Below are positions 1 to 9,367 of a stretch of 64,000 nt of DNA, one piece after another. Position numbers and translations under genes: made by a program. The notes under the pieces were generated by a model. It was not told the DNA's origin, ran no database searches, and saw only the letters and a program-made list of their open reading frames with translations. The stretch spans positions 124,001 through 188,000 of the forward strand of contig CAVPXC010000011.1 of assembly GCA_963709505.1 (NCBI GenBank), read 5' to 3'. The stretch's first letter is position 1, and each line of letters begins with the position of its first letter. The stretch comes from CAVPXC01 sp963709505. GTDB taxonomy: Bacteria; Chloroflexota; Anaerolineae; JAAEKA01.

Positions 1-1
1 G

Positions 2-574
2 ATCGTCTCCGAACGCTATCCTCTTACCCTGGATCAGTCCGCCGCGTCCGGCGACTACCGGTTGCGGCTCTCGCTCATCGCGCCTGACGGTATAGAAATC
101 GCCCATCCCATCGAGATCGGCGTCGTCACGGTGCTTTCTCGGTCCCACGCATATGAGTTGCCCACGGTCGAGCACCCTTTGGATGTAAAGCTCGGGCAGG
201 AGATCGCGTTGCGTGGCTACACTTTGGATCGGCCCGCTGGCGCGGACAACGAGCTGCACCTGACCCTGTACTGGCAGGCAATGGAGCGGGTGACCGGGCG
301 CTACAGGGTCTTTCTGCATGTCGTGGATGACTCCGGGCACATTGTCGCGCAAAACGACGAGGACCCGGCAGCCGGTGCTGCCCCCACGCAAACCTGGCTC
401 GCAGGCGAGGTCGTTACAGACACGCATGTGCTCAATGTGCCCAGTGGCGGACCGTATCAGCTTCTGGCCGGCCTCTATGACGCGGCAACTGGTCAGCGTC
501 TGCCGGCATTAGATGAGGCGCAGCAACCGGTTCCTGACGCCGCCATTCCACTGGAAAGGGTGCTGGTGCCCTAG
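2..574 (+). CDS. C-terminal part of a membrane glycosyltransferase-like protein (cut by window edge)
   Basis: The reading frame is open from the first bases, so the gene starts outside the window. The visible 190 residues have no membrane segment. They form a beta-rich domain with the pattern LTLYWQA, YRVFLHVVD, a tryptophan-containing WLAGEVV and a final YQLLAGLYDAATGQRL. The same pattern closes the next gene and the DUF2142-like gene at 49308-51533. In those proteins this domain follows a large transmembrane glycosyltransferase-like part, so the same architecture is inferred for the missing portion. The stop codon abuts the next start codon (TAGATG), which implies one transcript. The function of the domain is unknown to me; binding of a surface polymer or sugar is a guess. 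Confidence 0.6.
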   Translation: MVSERYPLTLDQSAASGDYRLRLSLIAPDGIEIAHPIEIGVVTVLSRSHAYELPTVEHPLDVKLGQEIALRGYTLDRPAGADNELHLTLYWQAMERVTGRYRVFLHVVDDSGHIVAQNDEDPAAGAAPTQTWLAGEVVTDTHVLNVPSGGPYQLLAGLYDAATGQRLPALDEAQQPVPDAAIPLERVLVP

Positions 575-2821
575 ATGGTTGGGCCGCCAATCCTCGCCTC
601 ACCCACTGCTCGGCGCTCTCCAGACCTGAGATGGACCTGGACCGATGTTCTAGCCATTGCCTGTGTTCTGTTTGGGGTGTCGTTTGCCTTACGGGGCTTT
701 TGGCGGCCAGGCACTCCCAGAGAAGCCGATTTCGTGATCGGTGTTTTTCGCGCCTTCAGTTTGGACCAGGCCTGGCAGGAACGCCAGTTCTATCCCCGCT
801 TGGGCATGAATTTGATTTTTGGCAACGGCAGCCCTCTCTTCCAATATTATCCTCCCCTGGGCAGTTATATGACCTTGGTGTGGCGGTGGCTGGGACTGGA
901 CTGGGTGGCGGCGACCAAGGCCACGTTTAGCATCGCGCTGTTGTTGGCTGCCCTGGGCGCCTACGTCTATGCTCGGTGGCTGTTCGCCGACCGACGCGCA
1001 GCGTTGATCGCCGGATTAGCATACGGCCTGGCGCCCTATCTGCTCTTCTGTATCTACGAACGGGGAGCGATGTCGGAAACCGTTGCTCTTGCGTTGCTTC
1101 CGTGGGCATTCTGGAGCATGCATCACCTGCTGCGCGCCAACAGCCGGCGTTGGATCTGGCCATCCGCAGCGCTGGTGGCCCTATTGATCCTTGCACATAA
1201 CATCACCGCTCTGTTTGCGGTCCCGCTGCTGCTTGCCTATCTGGTGCTGATAGCATGGAACGAGCAGGCATGGCATCGGCTGCCGGCCGCAGGGGCAGCG
1301 CTCGGCCTGGGACTTGGCCTCAGCGCCTTTTACTGGTTCCCGGCTCTAGCCGAGCGGGACTATGCACAGATCGACCGCTGGATGCTGGGGGGAGATGCCT
1401 CGGCTGCTGAGAACCTGGTTCCTCTAGCACGACTCTTCCAGCCTGGCCTCGTTTTTGATTATTGGAAGTCGTGGATCCCAGCGCTGCCCGTGGTGACTGC
1501 CCTCCTGATTGGGATCGGCATCCTTGTGCTGCCACTAACGAACCGATCGCTCCAGCGCGGCGGGCTCTTCTGGGCGATCCTGGTGGTTATTCCCCTGGCA
1601 TTGCAGCTGACCATTAGCCAACCGCTCTGGGAATCGGTACCTATTATCCGTTACATCCAGTATCCATGGCGGCTTTTGGGCCTGGCGTCGCTATGTGCTG
1701 CCTTCCTGGCCGCCTCGATTTTCACATGGCGGGGTTTGGTCGGCGTCAAGGGCTGGCTCGTAGCAGCGGCAATCTCCTGCATCATACTCTACGCCGCCCT
1801 TGGTGGCTTGGGAGCACGTGCGCAGTATTGGCTTGCATTCGACAGCGCTCAGGTCAACGAAGCCGTTCTCCATGATCTGGGCCGCGGAAACTACCAACTG
1901 CACAGCGACTACCAGCCGTCAGCCATGACGGCCGACATCGCCGAAATGTCCCTGCCAGCGAACGCTGCGGCCAGTGGCGACTTGCCCCCACTGGCCGCAG
2001 CGCCAGAGGTTCGGGTGATCGAGGAGGGACCAGCTCTGATTCAACTTCACGTGCGCAGCGCAGTTCCTGTGACGCTGCGCATGCCACGGATCTTCTTTCC
2101 CGGCTGGCAGATCCGGATTGGCGGGCAACCGGCGAGGTCCAAACTCAGTGGACCCTGGGGCCTGCTGAGTGTAGATCTGCCGGCGGGCGACTATCCCGTG
2201 GTAGCTCGATTCGGCGAGACCCCTCTTCGCCTGGCCGCCGATATCGTCTCGTTGTTGTCGCTGATCATATGCGTGGGCGGCATGGTCGCCTACCGGGATT
2301 CGCGCCGCTTCCTGGTCGGTGCAGTTCTGTCTGTAGTGCTTCTTGCGGCCCTTTCCATCAATCATCAAGGCCTGGGCCAACCTCCCCGTCGGCCTGTGCC
2401 TTATGCCGCGAGGCTTGAGGACGACATCCAGTTACTGGCCTATCACCTGCCACGCACCACGTGGCGCACCGGTGAGGATCTGACATTGCGGCTCTACTGG
2501 CTCGCGCGCCGCACGCCCGACCGCAATTATCGGGTCTTTGTGCACCTGGTAACTCCTGACGATTCGGCGCGCGTTGCCCAGACTGACAACGAGCCGAATC
2601 TGGGATTCCGACCTACCACGCGCTGGAGCCCCGGTGAGCTCATCGTAGACGTACAGCAGATGCACTTGGACGCGGACACGCCTCCGGGCAAGTATCGGCT
2701 GTTGGTCGGTATGTACCGGCCGGAAGACGTGACCAACCTGGTCGTGCGCAGCGCCCCAGCCACACTTCCCGGCGACCGGCTCGATCTCGGAGAGATCACT
2801 ATCACAGCCGCACTGCAGTAG
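575..2821 (+). CDS. Polytopic membrane protein, 6-pyruvoyl-tetrahydropterin synthase-related/YfhO-like
   Basis: 748 residues. About the first 430 are dominated by hydrophobic helices (roughly ten to twelve segments) and contain a periplasmic-loop signature, YPRLGMNLIFGNGSP followed by FQYYPPLGSY. This is typical of Chloroflexota proteins annotated as 6-pyruvoyl-tetrahydropterin synthase-related membrane proteins, which resemble GT-C glycosyltransferases. After a soluble region near residue 440-570 and two more membrane helices, the C-terminus (about 625-748) repeats the beta domain of the preceding gene (LTLRLYWLARR, YRVFVHLV, GKYRLLVGMY). It starts immediately after the upstream stop. A role in exporting or glycosylating surface polymers is inferred from family resemblance only. 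Confidence 0.65.
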   Translation: MVGPPILASPTARRSPDLRWTWTDVLAIACVLFGVSFALRGFWRPGTPREADFVIGVFRAFSLDQAWQERQFYPRLGMNLIFGNGSPLFQYYPPLGSYMTLVWRWLGLDWVAATKATFSIALLLAALGAYVYARWLFADRRAALIAGLAYGLAPYLLFCIYERGAMSETVALALLPWAFWSMHHLLRANSRRWIWPSAALVALLILAHNITALFAVPLLLAYLVLIAWNEQAWHRLPAAGAALGLGLGLSAFYWFPALAERDYAQIDRWMLGGDASAAENLVPLARLFQPGLVFDYWKSWIPALPVVTALLIGIGILVLPLTNRSLQRGGLFWAILVVIPLALQLTISQPLWESVPIIRYIQYPWRLLGLASLCAAFLAASIFTWRGLVGVKGWLVAAAISCIILYAALGGLGARAQYWLAFDSAQVNEAVLHDLGRGNYQLHSDYQPSAMTADIAEMSLPANAAASGDLPPLAAAPEVRVIEEGPALIQLHVRSAVPVTLRMPRIFFPGWQIRIGGQPARSKLSGPWGLLSVDLPAGDYPVVARFGETPLRLAADIVSLLSLIICVGGMVAYRDSRRFLVGAVLSVVLLAALSINHQGLGQPPRRPVPYAARLEDDIQLLAYHLPRTTWRTGEDLTLRLYWLARRTPDRNYRVFVHLVTPDDSARVAQTDNEPNLGFRPTTRWSPGELIVDVQQMHLDADTPPGKYRLLVGMYRPEDVTNLVVRSAPATLPGDRLDLGEITITAALQ

Positions 2822-2840
2822 TACAAAGGAGATCACAAAG

Positions 2841-2906
2841 ATGATAAACACACCTGACGTCATCCCTATGGTCGACAGCGAGGATAGTCCTGCGGCCATG
2901 GCATGA
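2841..2906 (+). CDS. Possible 21-residue small ORF with strong ribosome binding site
   Basis: An AAAGGAG at 2825-2831 lies nine bases before an ATG that opens a 21-codon frame (MINTPDVIPMVDSEDSPAAM plus one Ala). It fills most of the gap between the membrane protein and the sensor kinase. The Shine-Dalgarno match is better than that of several real genes here, so translation is plausible. No family is recognised; it could be a leader peptide, a relic of a gene start, or chance. Confidence 0.25.
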   Translation: MINTPDVIPMVDSEDSPAAMA

Positions 2907-2977
2907 CTGGCCGTCGGGCCGTTGATACCGTTGTCTGTCGTCTACTAAAAGTCTCTGCGATCAGGAGGCACGAACCC

Positions 2978-5900
2978 ATGGCGCGCACCTATCGGCACGG
3001 CCGGCCTACCATCGGCGTTTTAGCCGGCTGGCAGTTCTACTGGACGGCCACACCGCTCAGCTATCTCAACCCAATCTACCGCGGGATCCGCCTGGCGGCT
3101 GCCGAGCTGGGCTGTAATGTGCTGCTTGGTTGCGGTATGGGGGCATCGGCAACCGCCGGCGACTTGCTGCGTCCTGCATGGCCCGTCCCTTCGCCCGATT
3201 TGGATTTCGTCCCGATCGGTCCTTGGAACACCGACGGCCTCATCGCGGTCAATCCCATGCACTCGCAAACACGGTCGGACTATTTTCAGGACGTCATGGT
3301 CACTGGCCATCCGGTAGTGTTCGTGGGTTCTGGCGAGCGGGGCCCGACGATCCTGGCCGACAACGCGGGCGGCATCCTGCAAGCGATGCGGCATCTGGTC
3401 GAGCACGGGCATCAACGTATCGCTTTTGTCGCGGGCAGTCCGGAGGACATGACAGGAGACACGGGTGAGCGGCTGAGGGCGTACCAATCCGCGCTGGGAA
3501 CCTTTGGATTGGCGGAGGATCCGCGCTTGGTGGCGTTTGGCAGGCATGTCTCATCATCGGGGTATTCGGCGTTGCGGCAGATCTTGAGTTCCAGCGTGCC
3601 CTTCACGGCCATCCTGGCCAGTAACGACAAATCTGCCTTGGGCGCGATCCAGGCGCTCAAAGAAGCCGGGCGCCGGGTCCCTGACGACATCGCCGTCATC
3701 GGCTTCGACGACCGGCTGGAAAGTTCCGTGCAAGAACCTGCTTTGACCAGCGTGCAGGTTCCGCTGTTCAAGATGGGCTATCGCGCCGTGGAAGTGCTTC
3801 TCCAGCAATTGGAAGGGCGGACCAAGCCCGATCAACGGATCAAGGTTGCTACGCGTCTGGTGATCCGTGAATCCTGCGGATGTGGCCGCAGCGCTGTGCT
3901 AGCCGATGTCCTGGATGCAACTGCGCCGCAAGCCTGGATGCTCGATCCGGACGCACGGTATTCGTCTCTTGTGCAAACCATGGCCGCATCGGTTCTGGCT
4001 GAGGCCCAGGGCTTGAGCGCGGCCGAAGTCTACGCTCTGTGCGAGCGCCTGGTCGAAACGTTTGTCGTGAGCGTGGCCCAGAACGATCCGGCACGCGTTC
4101 AGAAGGTCCTGGACGAGATTCTTCGTCAAGCGGTTGCCGGCCGGGACGACGCACACCTCTGGCAAGCGGCGATTTCCGTGCTGCGCAGCGAACTACCCAC
4201 CTTGGCGGCTACCTGGTCGCAGCCTTCGGCAGAACAGGCGGGTCGCGAGGTGCTGCATCAAGCGCGCATCACCATCAGCGCGGCTATGCGCCAGCAGCAT
4301 CGGCAGTACCTGGTCGATCAGCACTGGACGGGAGACCGCCTGGGCCGGTTGACAGCTAGCTTGCAGACTGCGCTGGACGAACCGCAGATATACGAGGCAC
4401 TGGCTCAGCACTTGCCAGAGCTGGGCATTGATACGGCGTGGATTGCGCTGTTCGAGCCGGAGGGCGATGATCTAGTCGCTTGGAGCCTGCTGCGCGCCGT
4501 CACAACGCCACTGCAGACCACGATTCGCAGCCGCGATTTCCCGCCTGAGGGATGGATACCGGACGACCGGCCATTCAGCCTGGCCTTGCTGCCTGTGGTT
4601 GGTAGGCTTGGAAAAACGGGCTTTGTGGCATTCGATACCTCGCACCTCGAGGTGATCGGCGCCATTGCTCAACAATTGGTCGCCGCGCTCAACACTGCCC
4701 AGCTTTACCGCGAAGCCACCGAAGGCCGTCGGCTTGCCGAGGAAGCAAATCAGATGAAGAGCCGCTTTCTCTCAACCGTCAGCCACGAGCTGCGCACGCC
4801 CCTCAACCTGATTGTCGGGTTGAGCGAGCTGCTCATGCAACCCGGCCAGCGCGACACTGAGCCTGCGGCTGAAGCGCTGCAGCGCGATGTCGAGCGCATC
4901 CATGCCAGCGCCAAGCATCTGGGAGGCTTGATCAGCGACGTTCTTGACCTGGCCAGCAGCGACGCAGGGCAGTTGCGCCTGACGCGGGAGTACGTGAACC
5001 TGGGGCAGGCGCTGCGCGTGGTGGTTGAGACGGGACAGCAGATGGCGGCCGACAAGGGGCTGGCCTGGCATGCTGACCTGCCCAACTCCGGGCCGTGGGT
5101 GTGGGGCGACCGCATGCGCCTGCGCCAGGTGGCCCTGAACCTGATCAGTAATGCCGTCAAATTCACCGAGCGCGGCGAGGTCACCCTGCTTGTGAGGTCC
5201 GAGGGGGATTCCGTCACCGTGGTTGTGCGCGATACCGGTCTGGGCATTCCGCCGGCCGAGCAGGAGGCCATCTTCGAGGAGTTTCGCCGCTCGGAGCGCA
5301 GCATCACGCGCAGCTACCGCGGCCTGGGACTGGGCTTGGCGATCTGCAAGCGCCTGGTTGTGCTGCACGAGGGTTCCATGGGGGTGTTCTCCAGCGGCGA
5401 GGAGGGCGCCGGATCGACGTTCTACTTCACGTTGCCGGCCGTGCCTGCGCCGGCTCCTGCGTCTGTGCAGCCAGCCGCGCCGCAGATCGTCAAGCTGCGT
5501 GTTCTGGTGCTGATCCCGCCGGCGGGCAGCGGCGAGCGGCTGCGGGAGCATTTGACTCGAGCGCGACTTTGATGTGCGCGTCGAGCAGGCGGCTGACACC
5601 CAGACCTGGCTGGCCCAGGTGCTGGCTGCTCCCCCAGGCGCGGTGGTGCTAGATGTCAGCGTAACGCCCGACTACGGCTGGGACGCGTTGAAGGCGCTCA
5701 AAGGCAACGCCTCGACCCGCAACATTCCGGTGCTGTTCTATGCGGCTGGGCAGAAAAGCGGCGCCGTGCTGGAGCTGGACTATCTCACCAAGCCCGTGGA
5801 GATGGCCGAGTTTACGCGGGCGTTAGATCAGCACTGGCTTATCGCCGGCGTCGAACCGGCAACTCGCACGTATTTGGTGGTCGATGACGACCCTAACACC

Positions 5901-6575
5901 CTGGAGATGCACGCCCGCATCGTGCAGAGCTATGCGTCTGGCAGCCGGGTGCTTAAGGCGCGCACCGGTCGCGAGGCGCTGGCGCTCCTGGAGCAGGGTG
6001 CGGTCGATCTGGTGCTGCTTGACCTGATGATGCCGGAGATGGATGGGTTTGCCGTGTTGGAGGCCATGCGGGATCGGGAAGCCATGCGCGACATTCCGGT
6101 GATCGTGGTCACCGGCCAGGTGCTGACCGAAGCGGAGATGGCGCGGCTGAATCAGGGCGTCGTGCGGGTGCTGAACAAGGGGGTGTTTGATCTTGATGAA
6201 ACCCTGGCGCAGGTAGATGCGGCATTGCAGCGGCAACACAAGCTCAGCAGTGAGGCACAACGTCTGGTGCGCAAGGCTATGGCCTACGTACAGCAGAATT
6301 ACCAGGAAACCCTGACGCGCCAGGACCTGGCGCGTCACGTTGGCATGAGCGACGACTACCTGACCTATTGCTTCCGGCAGGAGTTGGGCATGACGCCCAT
6401 CGCCTATCTCAACCGCTACCGCGTCACGCAGGCCAAGCGCCTGCTCAAGGAGAGCGACAGGACCATCACCCAAATCGCGCTGGATGTGGGCTTCTCCGAC
6501 AGCGGCTACTTCAGCCGCGTTTTCCGCAGAGAGGCCGGCATGTCGCCCGATGCGTATCGTCGCCGTTTTCCATGA
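2978..6575 (+). CDS. Hybrid one-polypeptide two-component regulator: LacI-type sensor, histidine kinase, receivers, AraC output (one frameshift)
   Basis: The start at 2978 is chosen for its AGGAGG at 2963-2968. Residues 1-330 are a periplasmic-binding-protein-like (LacI type 3) ligand domain with no signal peptide, so sensing is cytoplasmic. A helical stretch and a GAF-like region follow. Next come a HisKA domain with the phospho-histidine motif SHELRTP and an ATPase domain with NLISNAVKFT, DTGLGIP and GLGLGLAICK. The frame changes by +1 near 5565. It then continues with a degenerate receiver, a complete receiver (VVDDDP, the phospho-acceptor in LLDLMMPEMDG, a Lys late in the domain) and an AraC-type double helix-turn-helix ending YFSRVFRREAGMSPDAY. 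Restoring one base joins both parts into about 1200 residues, so a sequencing error is likely. Position suggests it senses a glucan-derived sugar and activates the genes downstream. Confidence 0.8.
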
Positions 6576-6626
6576 TCTGTCCCCTCATCTCCCGCTTTTC
6601 TCCAAGCCCGAATTCGTGCAACCTAG

Positions 6627-6658
6627 TACAATAGCTGTGTCAATTGGTAGCGCTTCCA
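6627..6658 (+). promoter_or_regulatory. Promoter -10 box and LacI-type operator in front of the solitary LacI HTH gene
   Basis: A TACAAT -10 element lies at 6627-6632; no convincing -35 is seen. Twelve bases downstream is TGGTAGCGCTTCCA (6645-6658), a near-perfect palindrome around AGCGCT with one broken symmetric pair. It agrees with the general LacI/CcpA-class operator form TGNNANCGNTNNCA. It overlaps the expected transcription start, where a bound repressor would block initiation, so autoregulation is inferred. Confidence 0.5.
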
Positions 6659-6680
6659 GTGCAGTCCAGAAAGGAGCATC

Positions 6681-6893
6681 ATGGCCCTCACTCTGGAACA
6701 AATCGCCAGGCTGGCTGGCGTATCCCTCTCTACCGCCTCACGCGTGATCAACGAGCAGCCTAATGTGCGGCCTGAAGTGCGAGAGCGGGTGTGGCAGCTC
6801 ATTCATGAGCATGGCTATCAACCCAACCTTGCCGCTCGTTCTTTGGCTTTGAAACGCTTCGACGCCGATGTTGAGCCCGTTCAAGATGCATAG
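6681..6893 (+). CDS. Solitary LacI-family DNA-binding domain
   Basis: 70 residues. Residues 3-60 are a textbook LacI helix-turn-helix and hinge (TLEQIARLAGVSLSTASRV, then RVWQLIHEHGYQPNLAARSL). The protein stops 10 residues later, with no effector-binding domain; full LacI proteins are about 330-350 residues. The following 100 bases hold no recognisable remnant of the missing domain in any frame. The ribosome site AAAGGAG is well placed. It could be a truncated gene or a real mini-regulator. The neighbouring kinase carries the LacI-type ligand domain without a LacI DNA-binding part, so the two halves of a LacI protein sit in adjacent genes. Without a ligand domain it would need a partner for dimerisation and induction. 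Confidence 0.7.
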   Translation: MALTLEQIARLAGVSLSTASRVINEQPNVRPEVRERVWQLIHEHGYQPNLAARSLALKRFDADVEPVQDA

Positions 6894-6994
6894 CAACCAG
6901 GAGGAACCCCATCCGCATAGTACCGTAATCCCCGAACTCTCATCTGATCCGTTTTCAACATTTCAACATTCCTGTTAAGAAGGAGAAGACTGTC

Positions 6995-8368
6995 ATGTCC
7001 AAGAAACATCTAACCCTCGCTATCTCAGTGATCCTGCTGCTAAGCATGCTGCTGGCAGCCTGCGGCGGCGCTGAGCCAACTCCCGCGCCCACGCCGGCCG
7101 CTGAGCCGGCCGCTGGCGAAACGCCGGCGGCTCCCGCCCCTGCGGCTGCTGAGCCGGTAACCCTGCGACTGTTGGTACACCAGAATCCCCCGATGGTGGA
7201 ATTCATGCAGTCCTTCAACGAGAAGTTCCAGGCCAACCATCCCAACATCAAGATAGATATGGCGGTTGTCAACGCCAACGACCTGGCCACCTCCACCCAG
7301 ACCCGCCTGACCGCCAATGATGTGGACCTGATAGACGTCTTTGGCTTTTCCAACGCTGCCCAACCCTACATGAAGAACGTCGACAAGCCAAACTGGCAGC
7401 AGTTGATTGAGGCAGGCCTGCTGACGGACTTGACCGGCAAGCCATTTGTGGGCAACTATGCGCCGTCATCCAACGCGGATGCGGGCACCTGGGACGGCAA
7501 GGTCTATCAGATCAACCTCGGCCGCGTGATCTATAGCGGCATCTACTACAACAAGGACCTCTTCAAAGCCAACAACGTTGCAGTTCCCACCACCTGGGAC
7601 GAGCTCGTGGCGGCTTGCGAGACCTTCAACGCGGCCAAAATCCCCTGTATGACCGCAGGCGGCAAGGACGGCTGGCCGATCTTCGTGGGCGCTTACGGCC
7701 TAATCGGCTCCCTTTTTCCAGACCAGGCAGGCTTGGTGGAAGGCCTTTGGACAGGCAGCACCAAGTGGAACGACGCCAAGTCCATGGAGATGTGGGACAA
7801 GATGAAGGTCTATGCACAAGACATGATGGAGCCTGAGGCTAGCGGTATCGCCGGCGATGCTGCTCCTGGTCGCTTCGCCTCTGGCGCGGTGCCGATGTTC
7901 TCCGGCGGAAGCTGGTATGCATCGGCTATCGAGGCCGCCAATCCTGAGTTTGAGTGGGGCTACATTCCTTTCCCCGGCTCAAATAACGCAGAAGATAATA
8001 AGTACCTGTTCGGGAAGTATGACCAGGGTTGGGCTATAGCGGCTAATTCTCCCAACCAGGAAGCCGCCACGACCTACCTGACGGAGTTCTCGGATCCGGC
8101 TAACTACCAGGCCTTCGCCAATGCCGTGGGCTTCATCCCCACGCAGCCGGGCGCCACGCTCGACACGCAAATCGGCAAGGAGGTGGCTCCTTATCTCGAT
8201 AACTTCCGCGTCGGTTATGAGCAATACTGGGTTGCCCCGAAGGGCGCCGGTGAGTTCGCCAATCCGTGGGCCTCGTACTTCAAGCCTTTCGGTACCTTCG
8301 ATGATTCGAAGGAACTTGCCGAAAAAGTCCAGGCGGATCTGCAGTCTGGTCTGGACGCTTCTAAGTAA
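6995..8368 (+). CDS. Sugar ABC transporter substrate-binding lipoprotein (family 1)
   Basis: 457 residues with a lipoprotein signal peptide ending LLAAC (Cys about residue 24), then a Pro/Ala/Glu-rich tether to about residue 55. The remainder is a family 1 extracellular solute-binding protein, with the typical YYNKDLF, TTWDEL and late GWAIAANSPN segments. It captures an oligosaccharide outside the cell and hands it to the two permeases that follow. There is no ATPase gene in this cluster, so a shared MalK-type ATPase encoded elsewhere is expected; those at 56751-58964 are possible but distant. The ribosome site is AAGGAG just before 6990. The position in the beta-glucan locus suggests beta-1,3-glucan oligosaccharides as ligand, which is an inference. 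Confidence 0.88.
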   Translation: MSKKHLTLAISVILLLSMLLAACGGAEPTPAPTPAAEPAAGETPAAPAPAAAEPVTLRLLVHQNPPMVEFMQSFNEKFQANHPNIKIDMAVVNANDLATSTQTRLTANDVDLIDVFGFSNAAQPYMKNVDKPNWQQLIEAGLLTDLTGKPFVGNYAPSSNADAGTWDGKVYQINLGRVIYSGIYYNKDLFKANNVAVPTTWDELVAACETFNAAKIPCMTAGGKDGWPIFVGAYGLIGSLFPDQAGLVEGLWTGSTKWNDAKSMEMWDKMKVYAQDMMEPEASGIAGDAAPGRFASGAVPMFSGGSWYASAIEAANPEFEWGYIPFPGSNNAEDNKYLFGKYDQGWAIAANSPNQEAATTYLTEFSDPANYQAFANAVGFIPTQPGATLDTQIGKEVAPYLDNFRVGYEQYWVAPKGAGEFANPWASYFKPFGTFDDSKELAEKVQADLQSGLDASK

Positions 8369-8381
8369 GCACCAAACTGGT

Positions 8382-8416
8382 ACAGGGCTTCCCGCCGAAA
8401 AGGTGGGAAGCCCTGT
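8382..8416 (+). promoter_or_regulatory. Stable stem-loop between binding-protein and permease genes
   Basis: A 12-bp perfect inverted repeat (ACAGGGCTTCCC at 8382-8393, GGGAAGCCCTGT at 8405-8416) extends by three more pairs to a 5-base loop. No T-run follows. This is the usual place for an RNA-stabilising or partially terminating hairpin that keeps binding-protein mRNA more abundant than permease mRNA, as in malE-malF. Confidence 0.65.
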
Positions 8417-8443
8417 TGCTTGCTTGAATGGAGGAATAGTGCC

Positions 8444-9367
8444 ATGAACTATTATTTTGGTCGCGGGTTCTCGCGGTGGATTCCCTACCTGCTGCTCCTG
8501 CCAGGTCTGTTGATCTACTTTGTGATCGCTCTGGGACCATCCATTGCCACGTCAGTCTACTCCTTCACCAATGCCACCGGCCTTAAGGGCGCCCCTATTG
8601 AATGGGTTGGCCTGGATAACTACAAGGAGTTTCTCCTCCTAGGTCAGGCCGCGAAAGACAACCTTAAGGTGCTCGGGCGGACCCTGATCTTCTCGATTTT
8701 TGTCTCAACCGTCCAGTTCACTCTTGGGTTAATCGTTGCGCTGGTCCTAAACCGGCCCCTTTGGGGAAGAAATGTTGTTCGGACCCTGGTCTTCATGCCG
8801 GTGATTTTGGGCGCCGTTATTCAAGGCCTGATTTGGTCACTCTTCCTCTATCCGCTGGGAGGGCCCGCAGCGAGAATCCTTGAAATCGTCGGCTTGAAAT
8901 CACAATTCCTGGGAGGGTCACCTGCGGAAGCCTTTTTCTGGGTGATGGTGGTTCAGATCTGGGCCAACTTGGGCATCACCATGATTATCTTTCTGGCAGG
9001 ACTACAGACCATTCCGTCGGAGTTTTATGAAGCCGCCAACATAGACGGCGCTAACGGTTGGCAGGCTTTCAAGAACGTCACTTGGCCTTTGCTGACACCA
9101 AGCATCAACGTGAACATTCTCTTGACTGTCATCGGCAGCCTGCAGGCCTGGCAGCTGTTCCTTGTTTTGATCGGCTACCGCGCCGGCACCCAGGTCTTGG
9201 GGTACCTGATCTATGCAACAGGCTTTGGCGCCGGAGGAAGCTTAACTCAGAGCTTCCGTCAGGGTTATGCCGCGGCGGCATCCATCGTCTTGTTTATTCT
9301 GGTGCTCATCATTGGCTTGACTATTCAAACGTACCTGCGGCGTAGGGAAGAGAGGATACTGTCATGA
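8444..9367 (+). CDS. Sugar ABC transporter permease, MalF/UgpA type
   Basis: 307 residues from the ATG at 8444, preceded by GGAGG at 8429-8433. It has six predicted membrane helices. The cytoplasmic EAA loop reads YEAANIDGANGWQAFKNVTWPLL and contacts the ATPase. The first helix (IPYLLLLPGLLIYFVIAL) is typical of CUT1 permeases. It forms a heterodimer with the next gene product, whose start overlaps this stop by four bases (ATGA), so they are translationally coupled. Confidence 0.88.
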   Translation: MNYYFGRGFSRWIPYLLLLPGLLIYFVIALGPSIATSVYSFTNATGLKGAPIEWVGLDNYKEFLLLGQAAKDNLKVLGRTLIFSIFVSTVQFTLGLIVALVLNRPLWGRNVVRTLVFMPVILGAVIQGLIWSLFLYPLGGPAARILEIVGLKSQFLGGSPAEAFFWVMVVQIWANLGITMIIFLAGLQTIPSEFYEAANIDGANGWQAFKNVTWPLLTPSINVNILLTVIGSLQAWQLFLVLIGYRAGTQVLGYLIYATGFGAGGSLTQSFRQGYAAAASIVLFILVLIIGLTIQTYLRRREERILS

